A stretch of 64,000 bases of DNA. Source: Strigamia acuminata. Taxonomy: Eukaryota > Arthropoda > Chilopoda > Geophilomorpha > Linotaeniidae. The DNA is taken from positions 37,226,427 to 37,290,426 of the forward strand of contig OX442315.1 of assembly GCA_949358305.1 (NCBI GenBank), given 5' to 3'. Shown in pieces: positions 38,151 to 51,300 of this stretch; the stretch's first letter is position 1; each line of letters opens with the position of its first letter. A model generated the notes under the pieces. That model made no database searches and had not been told where the DNA came from. It saw nothing but the letters and a program-made list of their open reading frames with translations. A program made the position numbers and the translations under genes.

Positions 38151-39445
38151 TTATTACTTGATGAACTGTTGTGGAAGTATGGTTATAAAAAAACAACAGT
38201 TTCTCTAAAACATCTGTCACACGTTTACACGTATATGCAACGTATCTACTAATACCAGTATTTTCCTCAGCATTTTTAAACATCTACCAATGTTTCACTG
38301 ACACATGAAATTAGTTTGAATAAGATATGAATTTAAAAATCTGATACAACCAACTTTTTCCAATCAAATAAACCCAGTTAAATTGATTTCGCCGCCAAGC
38401 TAATGGCATTGCTAAGAAGTCACAAGTTAAAATTTTTCCAACAATCCGATAAAACCCAAATCTGCAACTTTGTAATTGAAAAATAATTTCCATCTTGAAC
38501 CGTTCCAAAGATAAAAACTAAAATTCAATGTAACCTTATAACTTGACAATATTCACTTTAAAAAAAAAACCTACATAACATGCACAAATTTATTTCCCTT
38601 GGTCCTGAAGAGCCTCTTCTGCTCCTCCTTTTGCACTCCCAACAATTGCTTCATTCATCATTTCAATCTTTCCCTTGGTACAACCAGTTTTGTCAGTCAA
38701 TTTACACCTTCGGCATGGTAAAAATAAACATTCTTGTATTGGAAAACTGTCAACTTCTATTGACATACCGAAAATGCATCTTCATGTCAACTTTTTATTT
38801 TTAAAGTTGCCAAATTTCTTTACGATTTAGTGGACTAATTAATAATCACCACTAAATTGATATTAATGTTACATTCAAAACAGAATTTATTGTCTAAATT
38901 GACCAAAAGAAAACAACAACATAATCTTCATAAAGCTGAAATGACATTCATCTTTTATCAGCTTTACAGATAAAGCTTCTATTATTTTCCACCAACAGTA
39001 CTGGTAGTACTTTTAGAAAAACAATGGGTGCAATACCAGTTTACACAGAATGGTCTCATTGTTCCTTTTAAAATATTTTTATGGCCACGGTCATTTAGAT
39101 ATTTAATCGGTTTAGTGGACATTCTTCTTAAATCCACTAGTTTCCTATTGCAATCCATTTTGTCCAGTTTTGACAAAAGACCAAAGTCAGCAACAAAACA
39201 TTTTTTTCAAGCGACATAAATTATTGAGCACTTATTCCACTGGGTTTGGTACATAAAAAAAATTGAGTTTGGTACTACTTTTTTAGGCACTATTTAATCT
39301 GAAGATTAGCACTATTTTTGCTAATTCCCGCACTAATGTGTCAAATTATTTGTAAAACGTTTTCCGGGCATTTTTGCTGCGTTTTTGCGACGTGATGACC
39401 AATGACTTATTGTATAACATCAACAAATAAGTTAAATGATGTTAT
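38151..39445. other. AT-rich non-coding DNA
   Basis: Nothing recognised. Short frames at 38580-38804 and 39028-39219 have no domains. Confidence 0.4.
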
Positions 39446-39449
39446 TATG

Positions 39450-41445
39450 GCTTGTCCAACATGTACCTTAATTCAGTACTGTGTAAACTGTTTAAAGAGC
39501 TAACCGTTTTAGCAGTGAAAACTGGAGCAGTCGCAGCTTCCGTTTTCGATCCGGAATTTATTAATCGCCCTTTGAATCGTACGGAATCCCTGACTTCAAT
39601 GAAGGCTATCTTTTTCCAGATTCAGACAATCGTTAACAAACTTAACGATTAAAGGAGATAAAATGTAGTTCTCGATCTGGCACCATCAAAGGAATAATCG
39701 AGCGAGCAGTCACCAACTCCAGCACAACATTGGAAATGACCCAAAGGCCGGACAATCACTACGACAATAGTGAACGCGATTATCAAAGAAACCAACTTCC
39801 GTATTCTTCTCACAATAACAGACGTTTCAAAAAACCCACACTTTGCGGTCGAGGAGGCTTTCGAGAGCGAGGAGCAGAGACACTTGGTGAGTTACCCACA
39901 ACACCTTCTCATTTGCCCCTTTCTTCTTCTCCCTCGGTTCCCATGAATGATTCAAAAACCCTTCAATTAACAGAAATGGTTTTTTAATTGCTCTACACCC
40001 TTTCCGGTCATTTAGCTTTATGTTTCCAAAATTGGCAGTCCATCTCTTCAAACGAGTGGATTCTTTTGACTGTCAAGGGATATTGTTTGGAATTTGAGTC
40101 AAATCCAATTCAGACCCCATTCTCTGATCCGCATTTATCCTTTGAAGCTTCTCACCTCATCAATGAGGAAGTAGTTAAGATGGTGGAAAAAGCGACAGTC
40201 TACCCAGTTGAAACAGTACCTGGGCAGATTGTTAGTTTTTAATTATTGGTCTCAAAGAAGGATGGCAGGTTTAGACCGATTCTTAATCTACTAGTAAAAC
40301 CCTTGAATGCCCACATTAAATACCAGAATGTCTAAACGGAGGAAACTCATATCGCCCTCGCCTTGGTCAGCTCCGGTTTCTGGCTAATTAAAATAGACTT
40401 ATCCGATTCGTATTTTTCCGTTTCAATTGATAAAAAGTTTCGGAAATATTTTTTCAGCTATTAGTTCCAAATGGGGTCCATTTAGTCTAAACTTGTTTGC
40501 CTCTGTAAATAATTTCCAACTGAAAACATATTTCAGTTGGCCACCAGATCTTTCTGCCTTAGAATTCAACGCCCTTACTTAGGATTTTGGCAAAAGAATT
40601 CCGTACGCTTTTCCCCCTTTGCTTTAATTTCTGCATGTTTACAAAAGCTAAAGAATTTTTCACTTTCTTGACAGGACCTCATTTTAATCGCTCCAGTTTG
40701 GCCAACCCAACCCTGGTTTTCAATGTTGTGGAAGTTCTCAGCACACCTCCTCTTCTTATTCCTTCGATTCCGAATCTCATCCTCATTGGAAAAGATTGCA
40801 AAATACGATCACATCTGTCCGGCTATCGACTTGCTCTTCCCGGGCACCCTTTGCGCCGAGGTCCTTCCGATAGTGGTCGGCTCCTTGGGGACGATTCCAA
40901 AGAAAACCGTGAAACATCTTCGGTTGGTGGGGTTGTGTTCGAGCAGACTATTAGGGCACATGAGTCGGGTCGCGTTGAACAGGTCCGTCTGGTTAGCGTC
41001 CAATTTCATGGATGGCAGCAGAGGTGTTCGAGGCCGCACCGGCCTAGCCCGTGGCGGTCCTCAGACTGTTCTAGCGGTTGCTCGCGATGATACGGTCATC
41101 TAAATCACCGGTGCTAAACTGTTCATTCCGTCTAGCCGCTTGGAAGCTATCTTCACTCAGTTCCAAGAGGGAGAAATATCAGAAGAAGTTGTTAAACTGC
41201 TGGGGGACTCTTGGAAGAGCTCCTCTTGCAGAACCTATGAGCGAGCTTGGCAACAATGGCTTTCTTGGGTTCAAGGAAAGGATATGGACCCTTTTCACCC
41301 CTCTCCAATTAGTTTAGCCAATTATTTGGTTTCCCTCTTTGACCTTTTTCTTCAATTAGCGGGCATTGAACCACAATTTCCCAAACACTTTGTGTCAACA
41401 GTTCAGAGCCTTTGGGCTCTCATCCTCTGGTTCATAAGATTATGA
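39450..41445 (+). pseudogene. DIRS-like (tyrosine-recombinase) retrotransposon remnant
   Basis: Broken pieces in the order of a DIRS element: a basic Arg/Asn-rich gag-like part (39730-39900), RT from about 40010 (GHLALCFQNWQSISSNEWIL; KKDGRFRPILNL; SGFWLIKIDLSDSYFSV), an RNase H-end piece (IAPVWPTQPWFSMLW at about 40690), and the start of a tyrosine recombinase at about 41140 (SWKSSSCRTYERAWQQWLSW, ISLANYLVSLF). Many stops and frameshifts. The recombinase catalytic Arg/His/Tyr part was not found. Confidence 0.78.
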
Positions 41446-41590
41446 AAACCATTCTGTGTCTAAACCCTCTCAACCAAAGTATTCACACATTTGGCATGTT
41501 GGTCCGGTTTTGTTTTATCTCAAAAGCATCGTTTTAACGCTCACCTCTTCAAAAATACTGGTTACCATTATAGACATATTTAGGTGGATT

Positions 41591-41713
41591 TTTCATCATT
41601 TTAGAAGTTACTTTCATTAATTCATGACATGTTTCATCATTTTAGAAGTTACTTTGATTAATTCATGACATGTTTCATCATTTTAGAAGTTACTTTGATT
41701 AATTTATGACATG
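41591..41713 (+). repeat. 41-bp tandem repeat, three copies
   Basis: Three near-identical 41-bp units start TTTCATCATTTTAGAAGTTA and differ at two or three positions. A fourth, diverged unit begins at 41714. It lies directly left of the second SWIM-type transposase remnant. Confidence 0.9.
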
Positions 41714-41789
41714 TTTCATGACTTTAGACGTTTGTTGATGGATTTTTCATCGGTTTAAACGTCTAAAACGATGGAAAAATCATAAAAAG

Positions 41790-42385
41790 ATGTCTAAAGA
41801 CGTTACGAATCGTAACGTCGCAATGACGGTTGACGGTACTTTTCTCAAATTTCCCGGTCGTCAGTACCTTGATTTTACGGTTGGTTTCTGGGGAAATCAG
41901 GAACAAAACGCTGTGGGCCAGGCCACTGCCTGGGCTCTCACTGCGCAAACAATGGCATCGAGTCCACCAACAACACATTAGGTCGCATTACACTCTCCGG
42001 AACAGATTACCTATTAACAGATTTTTCGAAAATGTGAAAAGAATGGTTTGAGATTTGTCTTAAGACAGAAAACAGGGACTGTCAATGCCAAAGTATTTGC
42101 AGTAAAGCCCACATAAGCTTATGCACAAATATGCCTCGAAGGATTGTAAACTTAAAAATTGGCGTTGCTTTGGTACCTAGAAGCAAGCATGCAATTGCCT
42201 TTGGTTAGTTATAATACATGAGGATTTTGATAGGTGCACTTGTTCTATTTTAGCAAAAACGTGTGTGTTTACACACATTTTGGGTATTGCTATTACATAC
42301 ATGGGTGGTCGGTGGTTTGTAGTAGCACCCAAAGCTAAGAATGCTCCCCTTGGGGAGAAAAAGAAACGAGGCGAAAGCCAGTAAA
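41790..42385 (+). pseudogene. Second MULE/SWIM transposase remnant
   Basis: Parallels the fragment at 22.7-23.3 kb: NNGIEST at about 41950, LRNRLPINRFFENVKRMV (compare FRNRQPMHRFIPILKEMV), a SWIM-like CTCSILAKTCVCTHILGIAI at about 42240, and APKAKNAPLGEKKKRGE at about 42330. Frameshifts and stops break it. It lacks the flanking G/C tracts of the first copy. Confidence 0.72.
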
Positions 42386-42389
42386 ATGA

Positions 42390-44990
42390 GTGCCCCAATA
42401 AATGCAATCTGATTAGAATACAGGAGAAAGGGGAAGAGATAAAGCATTGAAATATAACCTACCAATTATTTGTCAATTTTTACAACAACTCATCAAGTTA
42501 CACAATGAGTCAACTGTGCACAACACAACGAGTATTAAAAACCTTTTTTAATTGAGAAATAAAGAGCTTGCTTGAAGCGTAAATAAAGATCTGCTCGAAT
42601 TTAATCAGTGATTATAATGAAAATCCAATCACAGCAAAACGTGTGCTCCTGCTCAGTTTTCGACTTCAAAACTTGGTATATATAAGCTTATGGTCGTGTG
42701 GAAGGTGTTGGGAATTCTTATCCGCAATACACAATAGAAGGCCTGTACTTGACAACACATTTCCAATAGATAGTAGAAATTTCAATCGCGCCACCAGATG
42801 GTGTTTGGTAAGTTAACAAAAGCATAATTATTAAACGTTGAAGATTCTTATTTTTAGAAAATCTATACCAATTTATTGGCATGTTGGCTTCATCAGAATT
42901 TAACGTTGGTTTCATTCAAACTTTTCTAATTTGTAAACCAATGCATTGCCGTAACTGTTTGAATTATTCAATTACTTACCGGTAGTGTTAAAGTTTACCG
43001 TACTGTACTGTAATAAGGTATTTCGTTTTACCATCATTAGCACCATTACTTCTCTCAAACAGTTACGGAACCGTTACCTCCACCACTACTCTGTTGTATC
43101 CCGTTCACTAAATTGTGAACGCATTCAAGTTCGCGTGCATGACCATGTTCGCGTTCACTAAAAATTTTTTCGAAGTGGAATAAGTTCAAGTTCATGAACT
43201 TGAATCAAAAGTTCACGTTCATTTTTCAGATTTTTTTTTAGAAATTAAAATGTTTTTTGTTGCATGTTGTGGATTGCAGATGACAAAAAAAAACACTTTT
43301 TTTCAGTAAAGCAGTCATTTTCATGGCTGTTTTCGTTGTAAAAAGTGATTAAAAATGAATGTTTTGATGATAAAAACGTCATCTAAACATTTAAACTAAC
43401 AATTTTGCAACGTTTTCATCATCAAACACTCCTAAAAGTGAACAAAGTTCGAATATTCCGTTCATCTGTCGTCTTTTCATGCATGTAAATCTATTTGACA
43501 TTATTTGCGGTTGTTTATGGTAAGTACATTGGATTTGTACTTTTAAAATAATTCATTACATTAAATGTTCACAATACCAAAACAAGACCAGACAGGCCCA
43601 CCAGGAGATTACCTGAAGCTACAAGTGAACACAAAAAATGAAATCTTATCAGCTTAAATGTGTATCGTGAATCTTGATTTCTACTACAGTAGTAGTAGAT
43701 GAGTGACTCACATTTGATGACTGACTCACTTCAAGTTTGAAAAAACATCTTCAACATGAACAAAACTTTTGATGTCAACAAAGAGGTTGTAATTCCATGA
43801 AACCAGGTTGCTCAGCAGCACCAAATGAACAAAACTCATATGCAATATGAGGAATTAAAACAACAACAACAACAATCATCCATCTGTTGGTTGTGACATT
43901 CCCAAGCACACTTCACGTTGACTGCAATAAAAGCAAAAAACTCCTTGAAAAAGGCTACGTATTTCTCTTCTTCAATATAAAAGACAAAAAATTGTTGCAA
44001 CGTGCAGCTAACAAGGTTAGCAATTTATGATTGCCTTCATTCCTCATCAAAACCAACCCAGTCAAGTTCGCTTCAACTTTCCGCTGCTGACAGAAACCGA
44101 TTATGTTTCCACTTCTTTAACCATCAAGCTGAGTTCCAGCGTTCGACCAGGCAAGTGCAGAACTTACAAAATATGAATAGTTATTACTAGCAGTGAATTT
44201 GAATCTGGTTAAATTGAAGCTACAAAGGAGCCAAATGAAGGTAAACGAGCTATACGCGTGATAAAATAAATATACCTTTGGCCGCTATTTCCAACTAGGA
44301 AATTGAATCAGGTGGCTGAGAAACCTGTACAAGTACGTGCTGTGATTCTGGGTGCTAGCATTCTATTCACGGGACGTTATATTCATCACGAGACTCATTT
44401 TTCCCTGTCAAATCCCCTTCTTGCGTCAGCACTAAATTGCCCAAGATTAAATTCCCATCTCTCTTCATGTTTATTTTTTTAAATCTACCAGTGAATGGAT
44501 ATTACGGTAATCCTACATACAAGTAATATATTTACATAAAATAAAATCCAGTGCACAGTGACTGAATTTTGATAAGTTATTTAATATTCATCGTATATTG
44601 TTACGCGTATCACGAGCCATACCGCATGTCGGTCGACTCGAAACTCGAAAAGTTAATAAAACAGTTTCTAAACTACGACAGCGTCATCGGGCCATATATA
44701 AATACTGCATCTTTTGGCTAAATGGTCTGACTAGGTCAAGAGATCTAGCTTTTCTCTCAGGACTGCACTTCCTTTTTAGGGGAGGGTCTTCCTGATTGAG
44801 CTAGGATCAATCTTGACCAATCAGAACTAAAGTCTTTTATCTTCAGATTAGCAAGTTCGCCCTCTGGCAGAAATGGCCAGGGTCCGGAAGTGCACGGAAT
44901 TGGTACTTCACGTCGTCTGCTGTTCTGTGTGCATTGTGAGTGCCTAGTGGCAAAGTTACGTTACACTACCACAATATTAAAAAGAAATAC
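42390..44990. other. Non-coding with short palindromes
   Basis: No gene seen. 43080-43225 has many GTTCAC/GTTCAAG words, including a perfect 20-bp palindrome at 43185-43204. A CAA microsatellite is near 43860, and TACCGGTA near 42979. The frame at 44002-44190 has no domain. Confidence 0.4.
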
Positions 44991-44993
44991 AAT

Positions 44994-45155
44994 ATTTTAC
45001 CGATTAAGAATCGCCTTCGAATTGTAGCCGACCTCGAATAAGAGCCGCAACCGAGAGAGGCGATTTGATATAAGAGCCACCCTACCTCAGCTCAGAATGC
45101 CCATTTTGCCCATTTTGAATAAGAGCCGCAGCTCTTATTTGGTAAAATACGGTAT
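44994..45155. mobile_element. MITE with TTTTACC/GGTAAAA termini, copy 2
   Basis: The right end TTATTTGGTAAAATACGGTA and the internal AATAAGAGCCGC blocks match copy 1 at 33.8-34.1 kb. The left end is eroded (ATTTTACCGATTAAG). About 160 bp. Confidence 0.75.
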
Positions 45156-48100
45156 TCACATTTTGACTTTAGTGTACATGCAGCCCTATTTTGGTGTCAA
45201 GTGCCTCTCCTCTCCTCTCCTCTCCTTCTCCTCTACTATGTAACTTATTCATGTTAATTTTAAACATGGGATCCCCCCCCACTTCGATTTCTGAGATTGG
45301 GAACTGAAGCAAACTGTAAATAGATGACCACGATAAAAACAATCCAGGTAGGATTTAGAAGGGCTCTAAGCAAGTCATTATCGATTCAACTCATGAATAT
45401 GATGGATATGTTATGACACATTTCGAAGAATATTTGAATAGCGCATTACTCTGTATTATTGGCTTTACACTTTATACTGAAGGAACAAAAATTATACATT
45501 TATCGAAGCTAAGCGATCATGTTGAATTTACTCAGCTGATGCTTAGTCAGAAACACTAGGCGCATTCAATAACTTTTCGTTTAAAATTTCGTCTCAGACG
45601 AATGTTTAGACAAAATGTTTTGTTTCTGAATGCAATCGTTAGTTTACCAAATAAACGATTGTTTGACTGCCAAACTTGATCTGAAACTTGATCTAGGATT
45701 TCAGATCAAGTTCTAGGTCATCATTCCCGCTGCAAGTCGCAAACGAGTACATTTTTTCTTCCATCACATATTTCAATAGTTCAATAATTATTGAAGTGGT
45801 GATTATTAATGTTGTTTACTTCAAAAAAACCAAGAACTGCTGCAAAACTGGATTGAGATATCTGTGTGTTGTTATATAAATGACCACATGTTTGTGTTAG
45901 TTGTAATTTGATTCATCTTGTTATATGTCAAATAAATGTAAACTGAATTTAAAACAAACAGAAGTGTAGTTTCATAAAACATCAGAATCACAAAGTGAAC
46001 TTTGTAATCTCCTTGTTGCGTGTGTTTCTCGTGTTGTGTTAATTCCCCATTTAGCCTATTAGTTCAGCCGATGTTATTGCATTTAATCTGGGATCAAGGA
46101 AGTGTGATCTTCAATTCAATCCAAGTTGTCACGTAAGAACGCATACGATGCGTTTCTCTCTATCTATCTGTACTTAATTCATCTAGTGGGCACCAAGGCC
46201 ATCCTTATGTCACTCCGTGAACGATGCCACTCCACTCTATTCCAATCCAATCCTCCTTCATTCCCCAATAGAAACGACTGCATCAGCAAGGCCGGCCGTT
46301 CCGACTCACTTCTACCTTTCTCCGACATCCATCTTGCCATAGACCAACTGTAAGATCCCTTTTGTCACTTGTCATCAATGAACGCATGCTGACCCTGGGC
46401 ACACAATCTTCAGATTATCTATATTGCCTGCGCTGGGTCATTACAGACTTTAAATTGAGATTCGAAAACTCGAGAATGGCGACTCTATATTTCAAATACG
46501 AGAGCCACATTAGAGTCATTTGTTTTTGCTACTCTACCTAACCATTATTTGCTAGTGTTATCCATGCTTAAACTCTATAGTTTAGTGTTGTCTTAGGTTT
46601 TAGACTTAGTGAGTTATTTATTTGTTTGCATTTGATTTGATTTACTTAGTTTGATTTACTTTGCTGATCCCCGGGCCACGTAGCAATATAATTGTTGTTG
46701 TTTCTTTTACTTCTCTTTCGTTCATTAATAATGGGCAGTTAGCTGATGAAACAAGTACGAGCATTGTCATTTGAACATTTGAACAAATTAACAACGATTG
46801 CAACATAAATAAACTTTTATGTTTGTTGCCTTTGCTGGAACATTAAATCTAATGAAGCGCCGTTACTTTCAGACTCCTGTTTATTTCATTATCTTTCCAA
46901 TGCTCGAGTCCTTCATTCTTGCTTCTTGCTTTATTAATACAGTCCACTCCACTTGCTTAAAGTAAAAATCCCTATACAAGTAAAATGTGTGTGGTTTTGT
47001 ACAAATTTTAAAAATATCAGACAATTTCAATAAAATCTGATGGGATTTTATGGAACTTCACCAAAATGTGATAAAATTCATAGAATAATATCAAATTTTT
47101 GAAAAAAGTTTTAAAAAACTGATGAAAACTAAAGGTACGCAGCACATATCGGCGTAAAACAAAGGTGTACAGTGTAAACTAGCATGAAGCCCAACGTATA
47201 AGATGTATATTCACGTATACCCTCCGCTACACTGTTAGAAATAAAAGGTGTAAAAGCATGACGAACACATAGTAAACATTTTTAACACCTATGGTGTTAT
47301 TAAAAGGTGTAACGGATGAAAGACGTGAATCCAAATGAGGTGAAAATAGTGTGTAAAAAATGAAGTTCACTTGCATCTCTTTTCTCACAAATCTCACGAC
47401 ATCCAAAAGATTTCCTTAATACAAGTACATTCAATCGAAGTATCCAATTTGTATACACGTCCGAAATGTGTTAGCCTATTCACGCTGTTACTTCCAATTG
47501 CTAAGTAATATTAAATAAATAATGTAAAAGATACTTTCGAAACTGACAAGTGAGTGTGAGTAAAAATTACAAACAAATTGCAAAAACGATTTCTTCAACA
47601 AAAGAATAGTGGCTTTAAATAAATAAAAATTTAAAAAAAAATTTCTATTGAACACAGGTGATAAAAGGGAGATATTCAAATAAGACATTTTATTGGAAAA
47701 ACGATCACAACAATTCAAGTTTCATGCTCATACGAGCATTTTAAGTGAATTTTAAAGTGTTTTATTCGAATTAATTTCAAGTTTTTTTTTCATGTTCAAA
47801 GTATTTTTGTTGTAAGGCATATTGGAATTTGGGAATTCTGGTTCTGGGTATGGCTACTGATCACTACTGTACACGAGAACACGTTCCATCAGACTTAGTT
47901 GAGCAGTCAGCAGTCAGCACTGATGAAAGAAAATTGTCACAGCGACCTCAAATGGTGAAATAGGATTTGGCCATGTTTCAGCTGACTGCCAACAGCCTTG
48001 TTGCTGCTAATGAACATATTCCGGCAGTTTTGTGCAAAGTACCTCGATGTCCAAACTTTTCCCATTTGGCAACCATTTTACCACGATTTAAAGGTTGAAT

Positions 48101-50688
48101 ATTTTTGCCATTTATTGGATCTTTTCCAGCCTTTATTCATTTCATTGTACACTTTTAACGTGTTAAGCCACATTATTTCTGTTTATTTTGTTTTATTTTG
48201 TTCACCATACTGTTCCATACGGTATCCGATTGACACCAAAAGGACAAATCCTTTTTTCTATTCTTGCTGGAAACCTCAAATTTTGACACCGTATGTTTAA
48301 CTAGTTTAGGTTTTCATTCAACACAAGTAATTTATTTAGCATAAATTCAAGATGTCACAGATTATGGAAATATATTTCAGCATTCTTATTCTTGTATTGT
48401 GGAAATGTATTTTTAAAAGTCGACCTTTCTGTCTTTTGCAATCCCTTGTACAAGTAGTGTAGTCACGTTTAGAATCAAACATAAAAATAAGTATTTTCAA
48501 AACCAAAAATTGTGGATAAAATTCAACGTTGCGACATTTTTCAATTTATCTCTTTTTTAAACCGTTGATTTAAGGGTTATGTAAGGCTAATATTTTCCTC
48601 CACGGCTTTGGACAATTCAGGAAAAGTGCTGCTCCTCATATAGTATAAACCACAGTATTTCCATGTCAAAACACATTCAAATTACTCTTATCTTACCTGA
48701 GCATGTTCAGTTTGTATATTATCACAGGAGCACCTTGTTAGGATTACTGGAGGAATTGCACAAGAGCTACAAAATTGATTTCTAAGGTCAAATAGTTAAG
48801 CTTAACTTGTTAGTGAACAAGAATTTAGAGTGACTATGATTTCATTCAACCTTAAACAATGCATGATGCTGGAATGTTAAGTTAACTTATTTCAGCTTTA
48901 GGTTTTGAATTTTATATCAACTCACTGAATTCAATACACTGTAGCATAACTTATTAGATATCGCTTGTCATATTATAGTGACATATACATACCATATCTA
49001 AATTCATTAATAATTCATTTGCCAAAAAGAAATGAACAAGTTGTCCATGACCTAAATGTTACGGAGTACATGAGTTTTGGTAGAAAAGTTTAAATTGTAT
49101 TTTGTACATGTCAGCTGAATGACTTAATAACATGGAATCCATGTCAAATTATGCCCCTCTTGAACCTCATAATGGTCGATGAGTGGAGACATTTTCTAAA
49201 AATGGGATAATTTTCTTGAAGCGAGCGCACGAGGGAATGCACCAACCACAATCAATCGCAATTTGACTTTTTCGTGCCTTAAGTCCAAAAAGCTAATGTG
49301 TCTTGAGGGTGTTATAGAAAGTTTAATCATGTTTTAAGACGGATCGCAATCGATCTCCAGGGGTCGTTTTGGACGCTTAAATCAGATACGGTAGTATCAG
49401 TTGTGGAATAAGAAAATAAAATGTGGTTAAACTATTTTTCCAGAGGAAGAGCAAGTTTATATTGATGCAAAGCGAACAAGATGTAGGCTACGTGAGGAGA
49501 TTTAAACTTTTCAATTGCCAACTACATGTCGAAGTGACGTCTACTAGTAGAGTAGGTTGTTGTTATTTTGTGTCACCTGGCCAAGCGTTTATGCAAATCC
49601 CGTCTGAGGATCCCCACCACCAGGAGAGTCTCATTGTAATCTCGTGGAACTCTCACGTGTATCGGAACTTCCGGTTACGTTACGATAACGTGTGAAATAA
49701 ACCACTTATCTTGAATAATCAATGCGATCTTCTTTCTCCAATTAACTACATCAGTGTGTGGCACTTCAGGCATACATTTCCTGTCGCTTTGCACTCATGT
49801 AAATGCTGGAGTAAACCATGTTTAAGGCCGAATTTAAGCACATTCCGCCCACCACACTATCACTTCAAATTAAAATCGTTTAAGATGATTTCTTTTTAGA
49901 TGGAAAATGTTTTTGTAATTATTTGTACCAGTGTAGATAGATTTTCACCAGATTTTCACTCTTGTAACTTTTTCACTACCGTATTTTATAGCCTATGTTT
50001 GTTTCCTTTCATAGTACTGCTAAAGATGATGTATCTGGAAAGGAACTGGACTGGAGGGATGCCGCTTGCCGGATATCGGAATTTTCCAGATAATAAAGCT
50101 TTCTACCTACAACAACTAATTATGTAAGACTTGTCATTTAAAATCGAGCACTGTCAAAATGTAGTTTAGTGGTGCACCGAGATAAGTAACAACAAGATAT
50201 TTTTTACCGGGCGCATTCATAAAGCCATTTAAACAAGTCGAAATGACTTCATGAATGTGCCTACTCTTTATTAAAAGAAAAATAAAAGGCGTTAAATAGA
50301 AACAACCTAGAAACAATATATTTTTATATGATTTTTAAAGCGTAGTAAAAAGAAATTATTCAATTCCCTAACCAAACTATTAAAAACAAATATTACAAAT
50401 TGTGTTATTCGTCCAAACATTCGGTTTTGGGATATGGTATTCGGAATTCGGATGCATCTCTGAGATGTACGACAAGTAAAGCCAAACTTTTAAGTACCCT
50501 ACCGTAGCACAAGCACAAACTTGTAAAAAAAATATAAAAATGTTACTACCTTAATCCTCCACAAATCAAATAAAATCGACACTGAAATCTGCTCACTTTT
50601 TTCCTCTAACACTTCATTACTAGCCAAAGTAAATCTAAGAGTTCCTTTCCTCCATTCACACACAAATTGTAATGAAAAAGTTTTTTAT
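45156..50688. other. Long stretch without recognised genes
   Basis: AT-rich. A CTCTC microsatellite lies at 45205-45235. Open frames at 46126-46353, 47998-48300, 49423-49695 and 49900-50127 have no domain I recognise, no flanking splice pattern, and ordinary lengths for chance. Likely intergenic or intronic. Confidence 0.4.
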
Positions 50689-50690
50689 TA

Positions 50691-50945
50691 CAGTAGAGCC
50701 TCGATTATCCGAACTAATTGGGGACATGACATGGGTGTTCCTAAAACCGAATTGTACTATATATGAAAATAAAAAGCCATTAAAATATAGTTACAAAGGA
50801 TAAAAGGATAAAAATTGTCAAAAAACATTAAAAATCGATTAAAAATCCGATAAACATCGGTTAAAAATCGATAAAAAATCGCTTACAGCTGTTCGGATAA
50901 CCGATCGTTCGTTTTACCCGTGTTACGATAAGTAAAGCTCTACTG
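50691..50945. mobile_element. pogo/Tigger-like MITE with TA duplication
   Basis: Ends CAGTAGAGCCTCGATTATCC and (complement of right end) CAGTAGAGCTTTACTTATCG, each bounded by TA (50689-50690, 50946-50947). TA-CAGT...ACTG-TA with a CTCGATTATCCGAA-type terminus is characteristic of pogo/Tigger elements. TTATCCGAACAGCTG is repeated inside the right end, and the interior has AAAAATCGAT repeats. No transposase, 255 bp. Confidence 0.85.
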
Positions 50946-51100
50946 TAACTACTTCAATAAAAATTTACTCGTCCACAACAATAAAACTATCAAGTTTAAC
51001 TACGTAATCACTTGATCTTGATTTTTAAACCAAAATAAAATACAAATTGCATTTATTTTTTTAAAAAATTGATAAAATAAAAATACTTGTAAAATCTTAC

Positions 51101-51300
51101 CTTTTCGATGAAGAAGGGTTTGGAGACTTGTTGTATAAATATGTCCGCTTCACAAAGCAGCCGCCACCGCCACCACGAATGATGTTGATGATTGGGTGTG
51201 CTGCTAGTCGCGATGAAAACTGCAAACTGAACCAGACGACGATCATCTCAGCGTAGTTTCGTGTTTCGCCAGCAGAGTGTGCGCCGCATCCACAAAGTGT
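51101..51300 (-). other. Candidate first exon (CpG-richer) of a minus-strand gene
   Basis: On the minus strand a GC-richer stretch with a GTGGTGGCGGTGG patch ends in GAAAAG followed by donor GTAAGATT at 51100. An ATG near 51250 opens a frame through the donor, but no known protein is recognised. It may be the true first exon of the GPCR (coding from 20104) or of an unseen gene. Confidence 0.25.

Noticed and set aside
46126-46353. 75-codon plus-strand ORF
   Set aside because: No recognisable domain, no splice context and no repeat link; expected by chance.
49423-49695. 90-codon plus-strand ORF followed by an AATAAA
   Set aside because: Starts at a TTG/GTG-type position in context, no domain or flanking exon support.
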